45,318 bases of DNA from Rhizophlyctis rosea (lineage: Eukaryota > Chytridiomycota > Chytridiomycetes > Rhizophlyctidales > Rhizophlyctidaceae): positions 11,134 to 56,451 of the forward strand of contig JADGJC010000272.1 in the NCBI GenBank assembly GCA_027596075.1, given 5' to 3'. The notes under the pieces were generated by a model. The model worked only from the letters and a program-made list of their open reading frames with translations. It made no database searches and was not told the origin of the DNA. Below, piece after piece: positions 24,286-38,695 of this stretch; position 1 is the stretch's first letter, and each line of letters starts with the position of its first letter. The position numbers and the translations under genes are program-made.

Positions 24286-26485
24286 TCACGCCCTCCTTGT
24301 CCACCTAACCTTCACCCCGCCATCCCACCCCTGCGGCGGCTTAACCCTCCTCACAAACTTCTTCCCTTCCTCTATACTCACCCACTCATAATCCCTGACA
24401 AGCAAACTCCCCATAACAAGCATCTCCATCCTTGCAAACTGCATCCCTAAACAAACCCGGTGTCCCGCACCGAAGGTCGCGAGTTTGAAGTTGGAGGTTT
24501 TCTGCGCGCCGAGGTCGGTGGCGTTGTCCTTGTCTTCGTCAGTTATGGAGGAGGTAGAGGGTGAGAGCCATCGATCGGGGATGAATGTGTCTGGGTTGGT
24601 GTAAGTGAGTGGGTCACGGTTCGTAGCACCAACATCCCACATGATCAGTTCCCCCTTCCGAATCGTAACAGGCCTCTTCGAATCCACCGGCGTATACACC
24701 AAATCCCTCTTGGCCCTCCTCTGCACCTGCATCGCAGGCGGGTACATCCTTTCCACCTCGCGGAAGACAGCATCGAGGTACGGCATGTGTTTGAGGTCTT
24801 CGTTGGTCGGGTGGACGCGCCCGCGGGAGGCGTAGAGCACATCTTGTTCGGCGCGGATGCGGGTTTGGATGGAGGGGTTTTCGAGGAGGGTTACGATGAA
24901 GGAGGTTACGGTTGCGGCGGTGGTTTCGTGGCCGGCGATGACGAGGAGGAGGGCGTGGTGGGCTAGTTCTTCCACTGTTAGTCTGGTGGTGGGTGCGAAG
25001 TGATGAGTGAGTTTGTGTTCATTTGGTAGAGGGCAGAGACTCGAACGTGAGAGATAAGCAGGACAAACGAAACTCACTTGTCGCCATTCTCATGATGAGC
25101 CTGCTTGATCAGCAACCACAACGGATCCATCTCGGCAGGTTCCTTCCCATTCTCCAAATCCACCATCCGCTTCCGAATAATCACCGCAACATCTTCCAAC
25201 ACGTTCTTCTTAGCCTCGTCACTCTTCGCCCGTCCATTCCACTCCCCCAACGGCCACGGCAAGAACCCACGGAAGATATTCTGGTACCGTTCGATAAGCC
25301 TTCCACCAATCTCCTTATCATCAACGGAAATATCAGCGCCAATGAGAAGGTTGAACGCAATGCGGAGGGTGAGCTGTTTGATTTCTTGTTGGAGGTCGAT
25401 GGAGCCGTGTTCGGCGGATTTGGCGACCCAGAAGTTGAAGTCGGAGTCGATGAGGGTGAGCATGCGGGGGAGGTAGGAGCGGAGGATTTCGAGTTTGAAG
25501 GCTGGGGCGAGGTGGCGGCGTGTGCGGGTGTGTTCGGCGCCGTCTTGGTCGATGAGGGAGCCGCCGAGGAGGCGTTTTACGAAGGGGGCGCGGCCTTCGC
25601 CACTGTGAACGCATCATACATTATTAGATCACCAGATCAATCAACCAACCAATCCCCATCCTATCCTCCCCCTCCCCCCCCCGCTTTTCCCGTCCAAATA
25701 AAACCGTTTCGCTCCATCCCCGCCCTCCACCCTTGCAGATCAATCAAGTGAACTCCGCTGACGCTCGCTGGCGCTCCCTGAAGCCAACTTCCCATTGACT
25801 GCGCTCCGCGCAGCACTAAGTCAGCACCTCTTGCCAATGCCAAAATACAAATGCGCTTCACGCATATCCTTCCCACCCCCACCACAACCCAGAGCTTCCA
25901 AATCCACAAAGCACAAATGACACAACACACAACACCTACCCAGACAACAAATTGTTCTTTTCCTGAACGAGGAGCCAGCGTCCGGCATGTTCACCGAGAA
26001 GATAAACTGTTGGACCGGAGATGGAAATAGCACGATGAATGCGACCTTTAGCGTACTTCTCGTCCTTCCACTGAGCGAGATCCAAGTTTTGACCAGTGAT
26101 GAGTGAGCGAGTGAAAGGGTCTAGTTGTTTGTAGAAGTAGTAGACTGTTGGGATTGCCTGTTTGTGTGGGGTGGTGAGTTAGAGATGAGAAGGAACCACA
26201 GTTCAAGATGTGAAGAGCTAATGCTTCTTAGAATGTCAGACCTCAATCGGCATAACCATCCCCACCACCCCCCTCACTCCAACCTTATATCCTCCCCTTC
26301 CCTCCCTGGTTGAACAACCCCGCAGCAATCAAACTGAAGACACCCACCAAAGCACCGACACCGATCAGGTACGGGGTTGGAGAAGAGGGAAGGGAGAGAT
26401 CGCCAGTACGGTTCCAAGGCAGCTTCGGAAGCCTGAGCAGGACCGAGTCGATGTCGATTTTGAAGGGTATGGAGGACGATGCCAT
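24286..26485 (-). CDS. Cytochrome P450 monooxygenase
   Basis: Heme-thiolate monooxygenase, probably ER-anchored. Secure exons are 26157-25940, 25602-25078 and 24982-24286, joined in phase, plus upstream coding at about 26305-26242. Introns are 84 nt, 337 nt (long, with a hairpin repeat) and 95 nt. Diagnostic motifs: I helix AGHETTA, K helix FREVER (ExxR), FIPDRW, and heme loop FGAGHRVCLG with the axial Cys. Spacing and AGHETT style resemble CYP26/CYP120/CYP51-like groups, but the subfamily and substrate are unknown. The 5' end is uncertain. From ATG 26485 the frame encodes a hydrophobic anchor (PYLIGVGALVGVFSLIAAGLF) but stops at TAA 26285-26287, while the P450 continues in another frame. The only in-phase GT-AG join I find (26372-26306, 67 nt, weak donor GTACCT) would remove that anchor; otherwise one base is gained or lost in the G tract at 26291-26306. 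An inner ATG at 26259 would give an anchorless 485-residue protein. Confidence 0.85.
25739..25880 (-). repeat. GC-rich hairpin element inside a P450 intron (copy 1)
   Basis: Lies wholly inside the 337-nt intron 25603-25939. Contains CTGCGCTCCGCGCAG (25799-25813, 6-bp arms, 3-nt loop), CTCCGCTGACGCTCGCTGGC and ATGCGCTTCACGCATAT (25851-25867), followed by CCTTCCCACCC. The same blocks occur in the phytochrome intron at 43876-43970. Here one block appears partly twice, as if internally duplicated. Orientation relative to the host gene is the same in both introns. Confidence 0.8.
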
Positions 26486-29259
26486 GGTTGAGTGTTTGTG
26501 CAGTGTATTGTCGGGGATTGTGGTTGTGTGAGTAGTAGGTAATGTACAGTTCAATGAGGTCAATGTAGAGGGCTTTTGATGGGTACAAATCCGATCAACG
26601 GATTCCGAGTGTTTAGTGGGAAGGAGAGGGGGGGGGAGTTGTTGTTGTGGCCAAGTATTTATATAGGTGAGTAATAAGTAATTTTGTATGACGTGTCTTT
26701 CATTCCAATTTCCGCGTGTGTGTGAGTGTGTGAGTGACCACGGGAATGGGAATGGAAATGGGAATGGCGAGGTGTTTCTGTCGCACACATCGGAGGTCCG
26801 ACCACTCCCCTTCATGAATCATTCCTCCTTGGACAAATGGTGCGCACTGCGCAACCATCCACTGATGTTTCATGCATTTTAGGTAATCGGGGGGGACACG
26901 AGGACCCCACGACTGGGGGATCATGTTCAGTCACCCAACGACATAGGTACAATGGTGGTTTTCGGATCATGGATAGTAGAAACTCCGGTACAAACGAACG
27001 TCTAACGAGTTGATGACAGTGTCAAATCCTGCCGGATGCAGCATATGGATAGGTAGTTTACCCGCCTGCAGCGGGCAGGGTGGGTGAGGAAGAAGGAGGC
27101 GAGGGTGGTGCTGTGGAAGTAGTGGACTTTGGTGGGGATTCGGGAAGCTGTTGGAGTGGAACGACCACAATGGAAGGGACGTGTTTTGTGTAACTTGAAA
27201 CCATTATGAAACCAAACCACCTCCGGCGTCAAGCTCCGTAGTCCGACCCTTACAACATTCCTCCTTGGCTGCCAGAACCATTGAAGGTGTCCAACAGTCA
27301 ACCTGCCAGAAAGAGGGGTGTAAGAATTCTCCTACTTTTTCGGTCCTGCCGAACGACATACGTCCCAATGCAATGCTTGCCCACTGCCCACCAATGGGAT
27401 GCTGCCACCTCCAAGCCGGGAAAACTACCACCCGGGTAGCCACCGATCTATGGCACGGTTTTGGGGGCCCAGGGTGAATGAATGACAGGTCATTTGATGG
27501 GGGGTCAGCCAACACTTGTTCACACAATTGAAGATATACCAATAACAGTGATGTCGCACATACAATGCGGAAAATTTTCTTCCCGTTGAACTCGACCGGG
27601 TGGCACATCCTTCCCCCACCCTTGCATGAAGGGAAATGCATCTGCAAGGAGTCATGCTGCAGGCTGATTGGTGCGCGCTCTTGTGTTCCTTGACGCGTGC
27701 CTTGCAAACCAGATTCCGGCTCGGCATCCCGGCTTCTGGCCAACTTATCATGTCAAGGAATATGAGTAACATGGGAAATGATTGATACAAATATACATAG
27801 ACACCTAATGTGACATACCGTGCTCTCTCGAATAGTAGGACAATCCGGCGCAGTGAGGCAAAAGCATGGCACAGCCATCTTATTACCTGTCGCAGTCACG
27901 CAATCAGTTTACACGTCGTTCAATAAGGTGGTCGCACTATTCGAAAGAGGATGGTATTCAGAGGCCACATCATAACAAATGGACACATGTAGCCCACAAA
28001 ATAAGCTTAACACAGTCATACTACTCATACCGTCTCGGTTTGTCTCTGAACAATGAGCCGACATCAACATCGAGCCACAAGAGAAAAAAAGTGCCGGGGA
28101 TCATAAAGTTGTGCATATAAATGTGTGCACTGCTGAATGAGAGCATCGGCCATTGATACTTGACACTTTGGATTGACAGTATCCGAGCTGTGCGAAGTCG
28201 TAAATGACGAAAGTCTCAGGATGAGCGTATCGTGCATACCTAAACAGCGACTGCTTCACAATACCTCAAATCAGACTATGACTCATAAGAGGCTTATGAG
28301 TTCTTGTGCATGCCTTGAAGCCTTTCGACAGGAATGTAACATCGTCCTTGATTCCATAATTAACAAGGATATTCGAGCGCCTTTTTGGCGGTGTTCCGGA
28401 GTGTCCAGTTTGAAGGCCATGGTATAGAAAGGCAAGGATGCACAAAACTGAGGGAGGAATCGTTTATGGAATAGCTCAACACAGCGTGAAATGCTACTGT
28501 TGTGAGATGGGTGATGCCACATTGAATGTACAAGTCTCTGAATTCGGAGAAGGCAACGCTCAAGAGCTTAGATGTTATAGTCAGTTCAACTATCCTTTTG
28601 GACAATTGCGGCACGCATTTGACACTTTGGAACCGTTAAAGCGAAAAACCATGGAGACTCTGGGAAACATGCATAAGCTGTGCCAGGCTATTCTATGTCT
28701 TGCTCGCACCTCAACCAAAATGATTACCTTCTTCCCTTTGAAGATGTCTAGTTACGTGGGGTGCGAATAAGAGAAGCTCAGAGAAGAGTTAAAGTCTCAA
28801 CCAATCTGGACATCCAACAATGAGACTGGATTCGCAATATTTACTCCCGTCCCCAGATCTCCGCTGGCTCCTGTCTCCGAGTCTGTACTCGCGTCCTAAT
28901 TGGTAAGCATTGTGCGGCGACAAACGTCCATTGTGATCATAACCAATCTCCGCTGGGATCTTTTTTGGGTGATGGGTTTCTCTATTGGCTCCCGAACACC
29001 ACGCTTCATTCGCAGTACGCCCTGCAAAACCTCAGACACCTAGGTATTTAGTGAACTTGCTGTGTTTGGTAAGCACCATGGAGATTCGGGATGGCTGCGG
29101 GGCTCCTGTGATTGAAGGAGTAAGCAAAGACGGACTTGCACTTCGCTGCATTCCGACTAGTCGGGGTGAAGTGGTTCCATTTATCCACGCTCTCGAATAT
29201 GGCCCGCATGGGTATGCAATGCTAAACCGGGCTTGACTTCTGCATATACATTTCTGCCG

Positions 29260-29700
29260 TTCAAATATTTCCCAGTCCACATCGGAGCCTTGTTCGGTTT
29301 TTATTCTGCGTGGGGTGAAGCACTTGAAGCCCCTGCCGAACACAAAAATGAAAGAAGGCCGAGTCCGTGATGATGATGATGACACAGGTAGGAAGGACCC
29401 TCGCATGGTATCGGCTGTCGCACCGCGTTCATTGCGGGTGGATGCGAGAGACTGGAAGCGTTTTGATTCAGGAAGTCGCACTTGTGGGGAACTTTTGATG
29501 TTAGGAGGTTTGAGTCAGAATGCAAATTGGGAAAACTGAGGCAATCTGATGAACTCAGCTTGTAGCAATCATCGTGATTCGTTGGGACCATCCTCACTGT
29601 CTTCCCATCATATCGACCTGCAATTCGTACATTTTTCCTCCTTTGGATCAATCTGCCACCCCAAACTCTTTCCGGTATAAACTCAATGCCCGACGATAGC
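29260..29700. repeat. Diverged direct repeat, copy 1
   Basis: Matches 30370-30760 in order and orientation. Shared blocks include TCGGAGCC, TGGGGTGAAG, CAGCTTG followed by GGCAATC/AGCAATC, CATATCG and CTCTTTCCG. The minus-strand frames across the first blocks share GSDVDW in both copies, so this may be a relic of something that once coded for protein. No recognisable domain remains. Confidence 0.5.
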
Positions 29701-30369
29701 GGAGACGCGAATCCTCCACTTATGGCCCAAATGCGCAAAAAGAGAGATGAGCCAAAGTACAGCGTTAGGAGGGTCGGTTGATCAGCGTGCAAGGGCATTG
29801 GTTGGGTTCAATTTGGTTTAGCATTGCCCAGCACACTCACCAGAAATTATGGAAGGAAAGGCGTACCACGCTCCTCTACTTCTTGTACCTGAATTTGACT
29901 CCTCAAAGCAGTCAAGTCTGTCAACTGAATAATCTCAGACGGAACGTCTCAAGATGACTCCGTGGTTTCGGGAACTGTAATCACGTTGGATGCTGGCTCG
30001 AATAGATAGCGTTTGACGGGTTGATATTTTTATCATGAACGCACATCCTTGCCATAACATGCATCATACGAAAGCAGGATGAGAACCTTTGCGACAACCC
30101 AAACAATGGCGCATCCTTTTGCTTCATGCGCCCAAGGCTTTGTGAAGGCCAGAAAGATTCCACGTCCCACTAGTGATGCATCGATTTGAGCGGAACATCA
30201 AGGCGTTGAAGCATATGGTTTTATCGCTCATTTCCAGGGTAATCGCCGCCTCCTCTCTTTTTGTGGGGTGTGGGGACGGCCGCATCATCTCGGGTGCTTG
30301 ATAGCCAGAGATGCGTTTCCCCGATATACTTGTTTCGCGATGTCCGGCCATGCTCTCCCGTCGAATTGT

Positions 30370-30760
30370 TGTCCAGTCTACGTCGGAGCCATGCGCTGTT
30401 TTTTTTTTACGCATTGGGGTGAAGTGGGCGTCCCCCAAAACAACCACATCTGCACGAATGACGATGTCATGGGTAAGGACCATCGCGTTGCATCGTGCCT
30501 CGCACAGCAAAATGAGCATTCATTGCGGCAGAAGGCAACAATCGTGGTAAGTCTTGCGTTCTACAAACCTCATCTTGAACCCTCTCGTAGAGAGGTTTGA
30601 GTTAGAGTTCAACTTGAAGAAATGTCGATTTGGGAAGCGCCAGCTTGCGGCAATCACTTTGGCTTGTTGCGGGCATCCGCTAACCGATCTGCATATCGGG
30701 CCTCTTTTTTTTCCTTAAGTAGACCTTATACCTCAAGCTCTTTCCGAGTACTCGGAGTCC
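30370..30760. repeat. Diverged direct repeat, copy 2
   Basis: Second copy of 29260-29700, about 1.1 kb downstream. Contains GTCGGAGCC, a T run in place of the TTTTTATT of copy 1, TGGGGTGAAG, CAGCTTGCGGCAATCAC, CATATCGGGCC and AGCTCTTTCCGAG. Divergence is high, so both copies are old. Confidence 0.5.
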
Positions 30761-33727
30761 ACACGATACTTGAAATCAAAGGGGGTCGAACGTTTCAGTA
30801 GCCACATTGCGCAAACGCAAAAGGGTTGGGCACAACTTATCCATCTGCACAACTCACGACCTTTTTCCAAACCGCATCGGTTTTTTTTTCCGTTTTTTCA
30901 TAAGCATACTAAACCTGTCGGTGATCGCTTCCTCCCTCCCAGTCAGTCTGCCGTTTGGAAAGGAACAGGCTGAAGTACCGGTACCGACCCACAATGTTCG
31001 CTCCCCAACCTCATGGCAGACAAGCTCGTCATCGACTCCCCCCAGCTGACGCCATGCCTCAGCACACCAACCAGAAATTGCCAATGCCGATAAAACAAAA
31101 GCGTAAAGACTCCTCTCCCTTTTGCAAATGATTTGACTCTCCACAGCGGTCGTGTCAGCCAACCCTACAACCCTCTGCGAACTCCCTGAGATGAAAACGC
31201 AGCCTTTGGAAGTTCCGAAATTGTGAGCACCTCGCATGGGGCTTGCATAGTTTGCATATTCGGTGGAGAATTCAAACTGGTCCTATTTTGGTTATATATG
31301 GGGCTGCCATCGCATGCAGCATACAAATCCAGGCTGACGAGCTTTGCAAGACGCAGTGGCGAAACCTCTTTTCAATTCATGTGGTCAAGGCTTTGTGGAA
31401 ACGCGCAGCGATGCTTTTTGCACACTTTGCAGCGGTAATTGATTCATTTGTACAGAACACCGTGGCATTGGAGCATTATGTTTCCTCTCTCACCTTCCGG
31501 CTCATTCCTGTTCGCTTCTTTTTACAGGCCACATACCAATTGCTCCAACTGTGAATACAACTAATACAAGCCTCCGAAACGCGATGCTCATGGACTCATC
31601 GCGGACGCTTGAGCGATTTTTCAAATAAGCATGAGATCAAGCGCCGGCCTACTCGGCCTGGCCTGACATGCGTTGCATCGTTGGACTTTTCACGATGTTT
31701 GGAGGGTAGGGAAGTAGTGCCACAACGTGGAATGTATTTGTGGGTAACTGAAACGAAGGAAACGGATGAGCGAAGTGGTTACTGGTATAGCTTCCCTGCA
31801 GTCAAAGACATAGCTGCAGGAGCTGAATTTCTCCTTCACCCGACCCCTTTTTTCGCGGAAACAAGACGCTGATTCGCGGGGAGAGCAACCTCAAAAGAGG
31901 ATCCATCGGTAGTGCCATCGAGTGACGGATGGTATCGAACGAACTGAACAAGGCTCTCTTGCTGCACTACACACTTGGATCTTTCGTGTGTTTTCACTGT
32001 CTCAGCAAGGATAGCAAGATGGTCCTTTGATGGAGCACGTCCTGAAAATCAATCATCACACCGAGTGCACGGTATGTTGGGCCATTGTTCAAGGTCTTTT
32101 GGTTCGCATTAACTTGGGCGAAAAGCATGATGCCCCGCAGATTTTGGGATTTAAATCAAGACCCGGTTGGGACCTCGATGCGAGCTTTCTGGTCCATTCC
32201 TTTTGTTGCTTACACCCTTCATCCTCCTCACCTGTCCAGTCCTTTGTTCGAGAGCATCGTGTGTTCCGAACCACTTCGACAAGCATGGGGCACGCCGAGC
32301 GTAACAATATACGTGCCTTTTCCGCCTGCCTGCAATGTGTCGTCAACATTATCTAAGGTATCATCAAATACAATTTATCGAGCATCTTGCCTTGAAGGTT
32401 TAACAAGTCATACGTCTCAACTTTAACGAAATTGAGCAAGGTATATTGCCATGCAAGACGCACCTCAAAAACTCAGAGATAGGAAGCGGTGGAAAAAGTG
32501 ATTGGATGAATCTGCTTCAAGACATCATCGATGAGCTCATTTTGAACGCAGGTGTTACAACCAAGTCAACTACGATCGGCAGCTACCATGGTGTAAATGA
32601 GGTTATTCTGCCAGACATTGAGACTGAATGCGGGGCAACGGTCGTGAAACCATAGCAAATTTAAAATATGCCAGTCGTGTTCTTGTTATCTCTACCAGAT
32701 GTGAGGCCGCGCAATGGTGTTGAAGGCATTGGTGAAGGGCATGCAGTAATACTCTGCTAGTCGACCTTTTTGTTGCATTTCATCTCGAGTGGCGGCATCA
32801 CCAAAATCAAAAGAAAATAAATTTGCAACTTTATCTGACAAGTTTAGCGTGCAGCGAGTGTATTTTGTAATGACACATATTCCGCTGACAATTTGATATG
32901 ATTGGATTCAAACTCTCGCATGCTGCAAGATGCAACGTAGCCAGAGTTTTGAGAGCCTCCCCTGTTTTTGCGGGGAATGAAGCCAAGTTGGCGATCATGG
33001 ACTTTGCATCGTCACAGAAGCATGGACTAGGGTACCCTTTTTGGATGCCTCAATCAAATTCCATCTTAGGCCAAGATGAAGGGGCAGCGAAAAAACCAGC
33101 TTCAGTGATAGATTGACGGAGTTCAATGTAGGACGGCGGCACATTTGTGCCCTTCCATCTCCGAGTTCCTGCAGATGGAATTGCAATCAACTCTTTTGAG
33201 AGATTCATCGATGATATTCAGTGAGAGGAGAAGGGATGTTAGAAGTGATGAAGTCCCAGTCGACGCTTACCCGAACAGCAATTTTCTATTGACTGTGCAA
33301 AAAAAAACCATGAACAGAATGAATACTAATGGAGCAGCTGATTGCCCATCACAAAGTCCGAACTCGTTTGGATATTCTCGATGCTTTGACTTCAACTTCT
33401 CAGCAAGTTTGCCGAGAATGCGTAACCATCGATTCTCAATCAAAAAAATATAAAATGATATCTTGCTGTTGCGACTTGGTCATCTGTCGGGCGGACATCA
33501 TTGTAATGCAGATTCAGCAGAGATGAAAGGAGCTACAGATGAAATCACATAAATCGTTTTAAAGAAGCACACATTACAAAAAGTCACGTTTGATCAATGT
33601 ACCACGTCATCCTCCAACTAAATGAGAAGATAAACAGGTAAGTTCGGGTGATTTTGATGAAAGATTAAGAATACTGAGTCAACGAACCTTCAAGTCAACA
33701 ATGCCCTCCAAAAATCTCCACCCCCCA

Positions 33728-36220
<2,493 letters not shown>

Positions 36221-37177
36221 TTGCAGGTAGTGCTCTGGTTCCTAAACGTCGATGCGCCTATAAGTGCGCAACGCGCGTCAAACAATATGTATTGGGGTCA
36301 CTTCTGAAAAGTCTGAAGAAGTGCAAGAGAGAGGTAAGAAGTCAGCTCATCCGGCACGCTATACTTTCAAATCTGCGAACGACAATGCAAAAACTCCCGC
36401 AAAGAGAATGACGATTTTTGCGACCTGGTGCTCACCAAAGACTCCACTGAGCTCTCTGCTCTCAAATCAAAAATCTGACGAATTGTATAAAAGGCTGAAC
36501 CAACCAGAAATGAGGGCAACTCACTAAGGCTATTGCTAAGGTGAAGTTCAGGCCGCCGCCTCCGCAACCCAGCGGCGCATTCGAGAAACCCATCAACAAT
36601 GGCTTATAAGCCCGGTCCCCACAATCCATACATTCCAAAGGATTGGCGATGACCTACAACAACTAGAACTAATGGTGATCGTGTGATCGGGGCCATGAAT
36701 CATATTAATCATGGCCTTATTTATAACCAAAAGAAACAATGATCGGGAATTAGGGTCGGTTGGGATCAAGGTGTTCTGAGCGGACCCCATCGGAATCATT
36801 CAATATCCAGTTCGTTGCATGGTTGGGTCTGGCCATCCCAATAACATTGATTGAATGCTATAACATCAGATATGTAGGGAAGTGGGCAGCCGCTTGAACT
36901 AATTACAAAATGATCATCCACAGTCTATGACGTGATATTTCAGGAGTGTTGATGAGATTGTGATTGGATGATGGTAAAATGGGCAATTTTTGTGAGTATG
37001 TTGGGTATTGTTTGTTATTGCTTACCGCATGGTAACAAGTGGTCACGAAGCATTATATTCAGATACATATTGCACAAAGACAGAGAACTAATCCGACAGG
37101 CCGGTAGACAGGGTTTCACTGCATCCTTCCCGAACTCCAAACTTCAAAAGTCAACTTGACTCCGCTGACCCCCTTCT
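36221..37177. other. Intergenic between kinase 5' end and oxidoreductase 3' end
   Basis: Holds the kinase promoter and the oxidoreductase 3' UTR. The stretch 36650-36760 is AT-rich with ATGGT/ATGATT-like short repeats. I see no gene, RNA gene or strong motif. Confidence 0.5.
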
Positions 37178-38300
37178 TCAGTTCGTCCAGTCCCTTGTCC
37201 ACGCTTCTAACCCTCCTACTCTCCTTGCTGGAGGAGCAGGCACAATTTCCTTCTTTTCCAACCTCTCCTTCAACCACGTCCCAAACACCCATCTCGAAAA
37301 GTCATCCTTGTCAAGTTTGGCACGCGGAGGGGTTACGAAGCTTGCCTGGACGCCCTTGAACCAACATGCAGCAATGGAAGGGGCGTTACTCCAATCAAAG
37401 GTTGCGTATGCGAGTTTTGATGAGAATCCGGCGGACGGGAAACGGAGCCTGGTCAGGCATTCTACGCATTGGGGGAATGAGCCGATTGCAAGGTAGCAGA
37501 TGGACAAGTCTGACCCATCCACGTTGACCGCAGCCACGATTTGATCTACAACGTCCTTGTCATTGTAGTCAAAGACTCGGTGAGCTCCTAGACGTTTGAC
37601 GTATTCATGGTGTCTGGGTGATGCTGTTGCATAGACGGTGAAACCATAGTAGGCTGCGATTTGGACCACCGTAATGCCCACGGAGGAGCCAGCCCCCCAG
37701 ACAAGCATGGCCGGCTTGTGCATACTGGCAATCACAGAGTTGTCCAGGGACCAGGAAGATGCACGGGATACCAGACCAATGGCATAGAAACCCCAAAATG
37801 CAGTCTGAGTTGCCAAAGGGAGGGTGGATGCCTGATCGACAATGAGGGCATCAGAAGATGTACGCGCATTTGGAACTGCCCAAACAATCCATCCTCACCT
37901 CCTCAAACGTGACATGATCCGGTATGAGAGTCACTCTCTCGGTTGGCACGAGCATCTTCTCCTGAAAGGCGCCGTACTCTGGTTGTTCCTGTTCCCAGAA
38001 GCTTGCCGCATGCGCCAATACTCTCTTCCCAACACTCCAAACGGACGGATCAACATCGTCCCCAGTTGCTTCGATCACACCGGCGCAGTCGCATCCAATG
38101 ACAGCAGGATATTTCCCGATATACCAGCCGTCATTGCGCGACATATAGTCGATTGGATTGAGGGCAAAGGAGTGCACGCGGATAAGTAGCTCGTTCGTTG
38201 ATGGGGTCGGGGAAGGTACAGGCATGATGATGTGTGTGCCACTGCGAGAAGTTAGCACGGCTGCCACGGCAGCTTGATGGATGAGGTCATTTTGTGACAC
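37178..38300 (-). CDS. MDR-superfamily oxidoreductase (quinone oxidoreductase/enoyl-reductase-like)
   Basis: Two exons, 38300-37899 and 37831-37178, with a 67-nt intron (donor GTGAGG, acceptor CAG), giving 351 residues, normal for the family. The N-terminal GroES-like half shows the usual pattern SFALNPIDYMSRN, IGCDCAGVIEATG and VGKRVLAHA. The C-terminal Rossmann half has VWGAGSSVGITVVQIAAYYG (nucleotide-binding glycines near 180-186) and LGAHRVFDYNDKDVV. The four-Cys structural zinc lobe of classical alcohol dehydrogenases is absent, so a zinc-free NAD(P)H-dependent reductase is more likely, as in fungal CipB/ToxD-type proteins and trans-acting enoyl reductases. The substrate is unknown; there is no polyketide synthase nearby. 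It is transcribed away from the ARL6IP4-like gene, 395 bases apart. Confidence 0.9.
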
Positions 38301-38695
38301 TGTTGATTCGATATGATCTTAGTGGGGCCGGAAGTGGAATTGTGGAAACACCCTGCCAACGGAGAAGGTGTGCGGGTATTTATAAGTTTTGCGCAACAAT
38401 GGGCTGTTTAATGGGGCGAGCCAAGCTTACCTGCCCAGATTATTACCGGAATGCGACATGGCACGCCCCCCTTGGTAGGACAGAGTAGCACCGACTCGGA
38501 ATCACCAATGTTGCGGCGAGTGCGGCCTCGGAGCTTTGAGCGGAGGTCGTCTCCGGATCCAGTCTGATTGGAGTCGGATTAATCACACTGGGGCACTCTA
38601 CTCTCTCCTTGACGGCTTGACGGGTTCCCAAAAGCTTTTCCATCTGGAGACTGGCAGTCTCGCTTGCTACTCTTGCTGCACTGCCATCACTCGCC
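38301..38695. promoter_or_regulatory. Shared divergent promoter region
   Basis: The 395 bases lie between the start codons of two genes transcribed outward, so both promoters must be here or overlap. No canonical TATA box or known operator was recognised. Confidence 0.4.

Larger units (their letters stand above)
26486..33727. other. Gene-poor stretch of about 7.2 kb
   Basis: The left end holds the P450 promoter. A short GGAATG-type simple repeat lies at about 26742-26767. From 27000 to 33600 only short, domain-free frames occur; the longest (27204-27743, minus) shows no family features. A diverged direct repeat pair lies at about 29260-29700 and 30370-30760 (separate entries). The last 100 bases before 33728 are probably 3' UTR of the kinase gene. 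Confidence 0.55.

Noticed and set aside
27204..27743. 179-codon minus-strand frame with a short hydrophobic stretch
   Set aside because: The hydrophobic run is mid-protein without context, many Cys/Trp suggest random translation, and no homologous family is recognised.
37145..37175. Possible third copy of the hairpin element (TTGACTCCGCTGACCC)
   Set aside because: Only about ten bases match one of the three hairpins and the other blocks are absent, so chance is likely.
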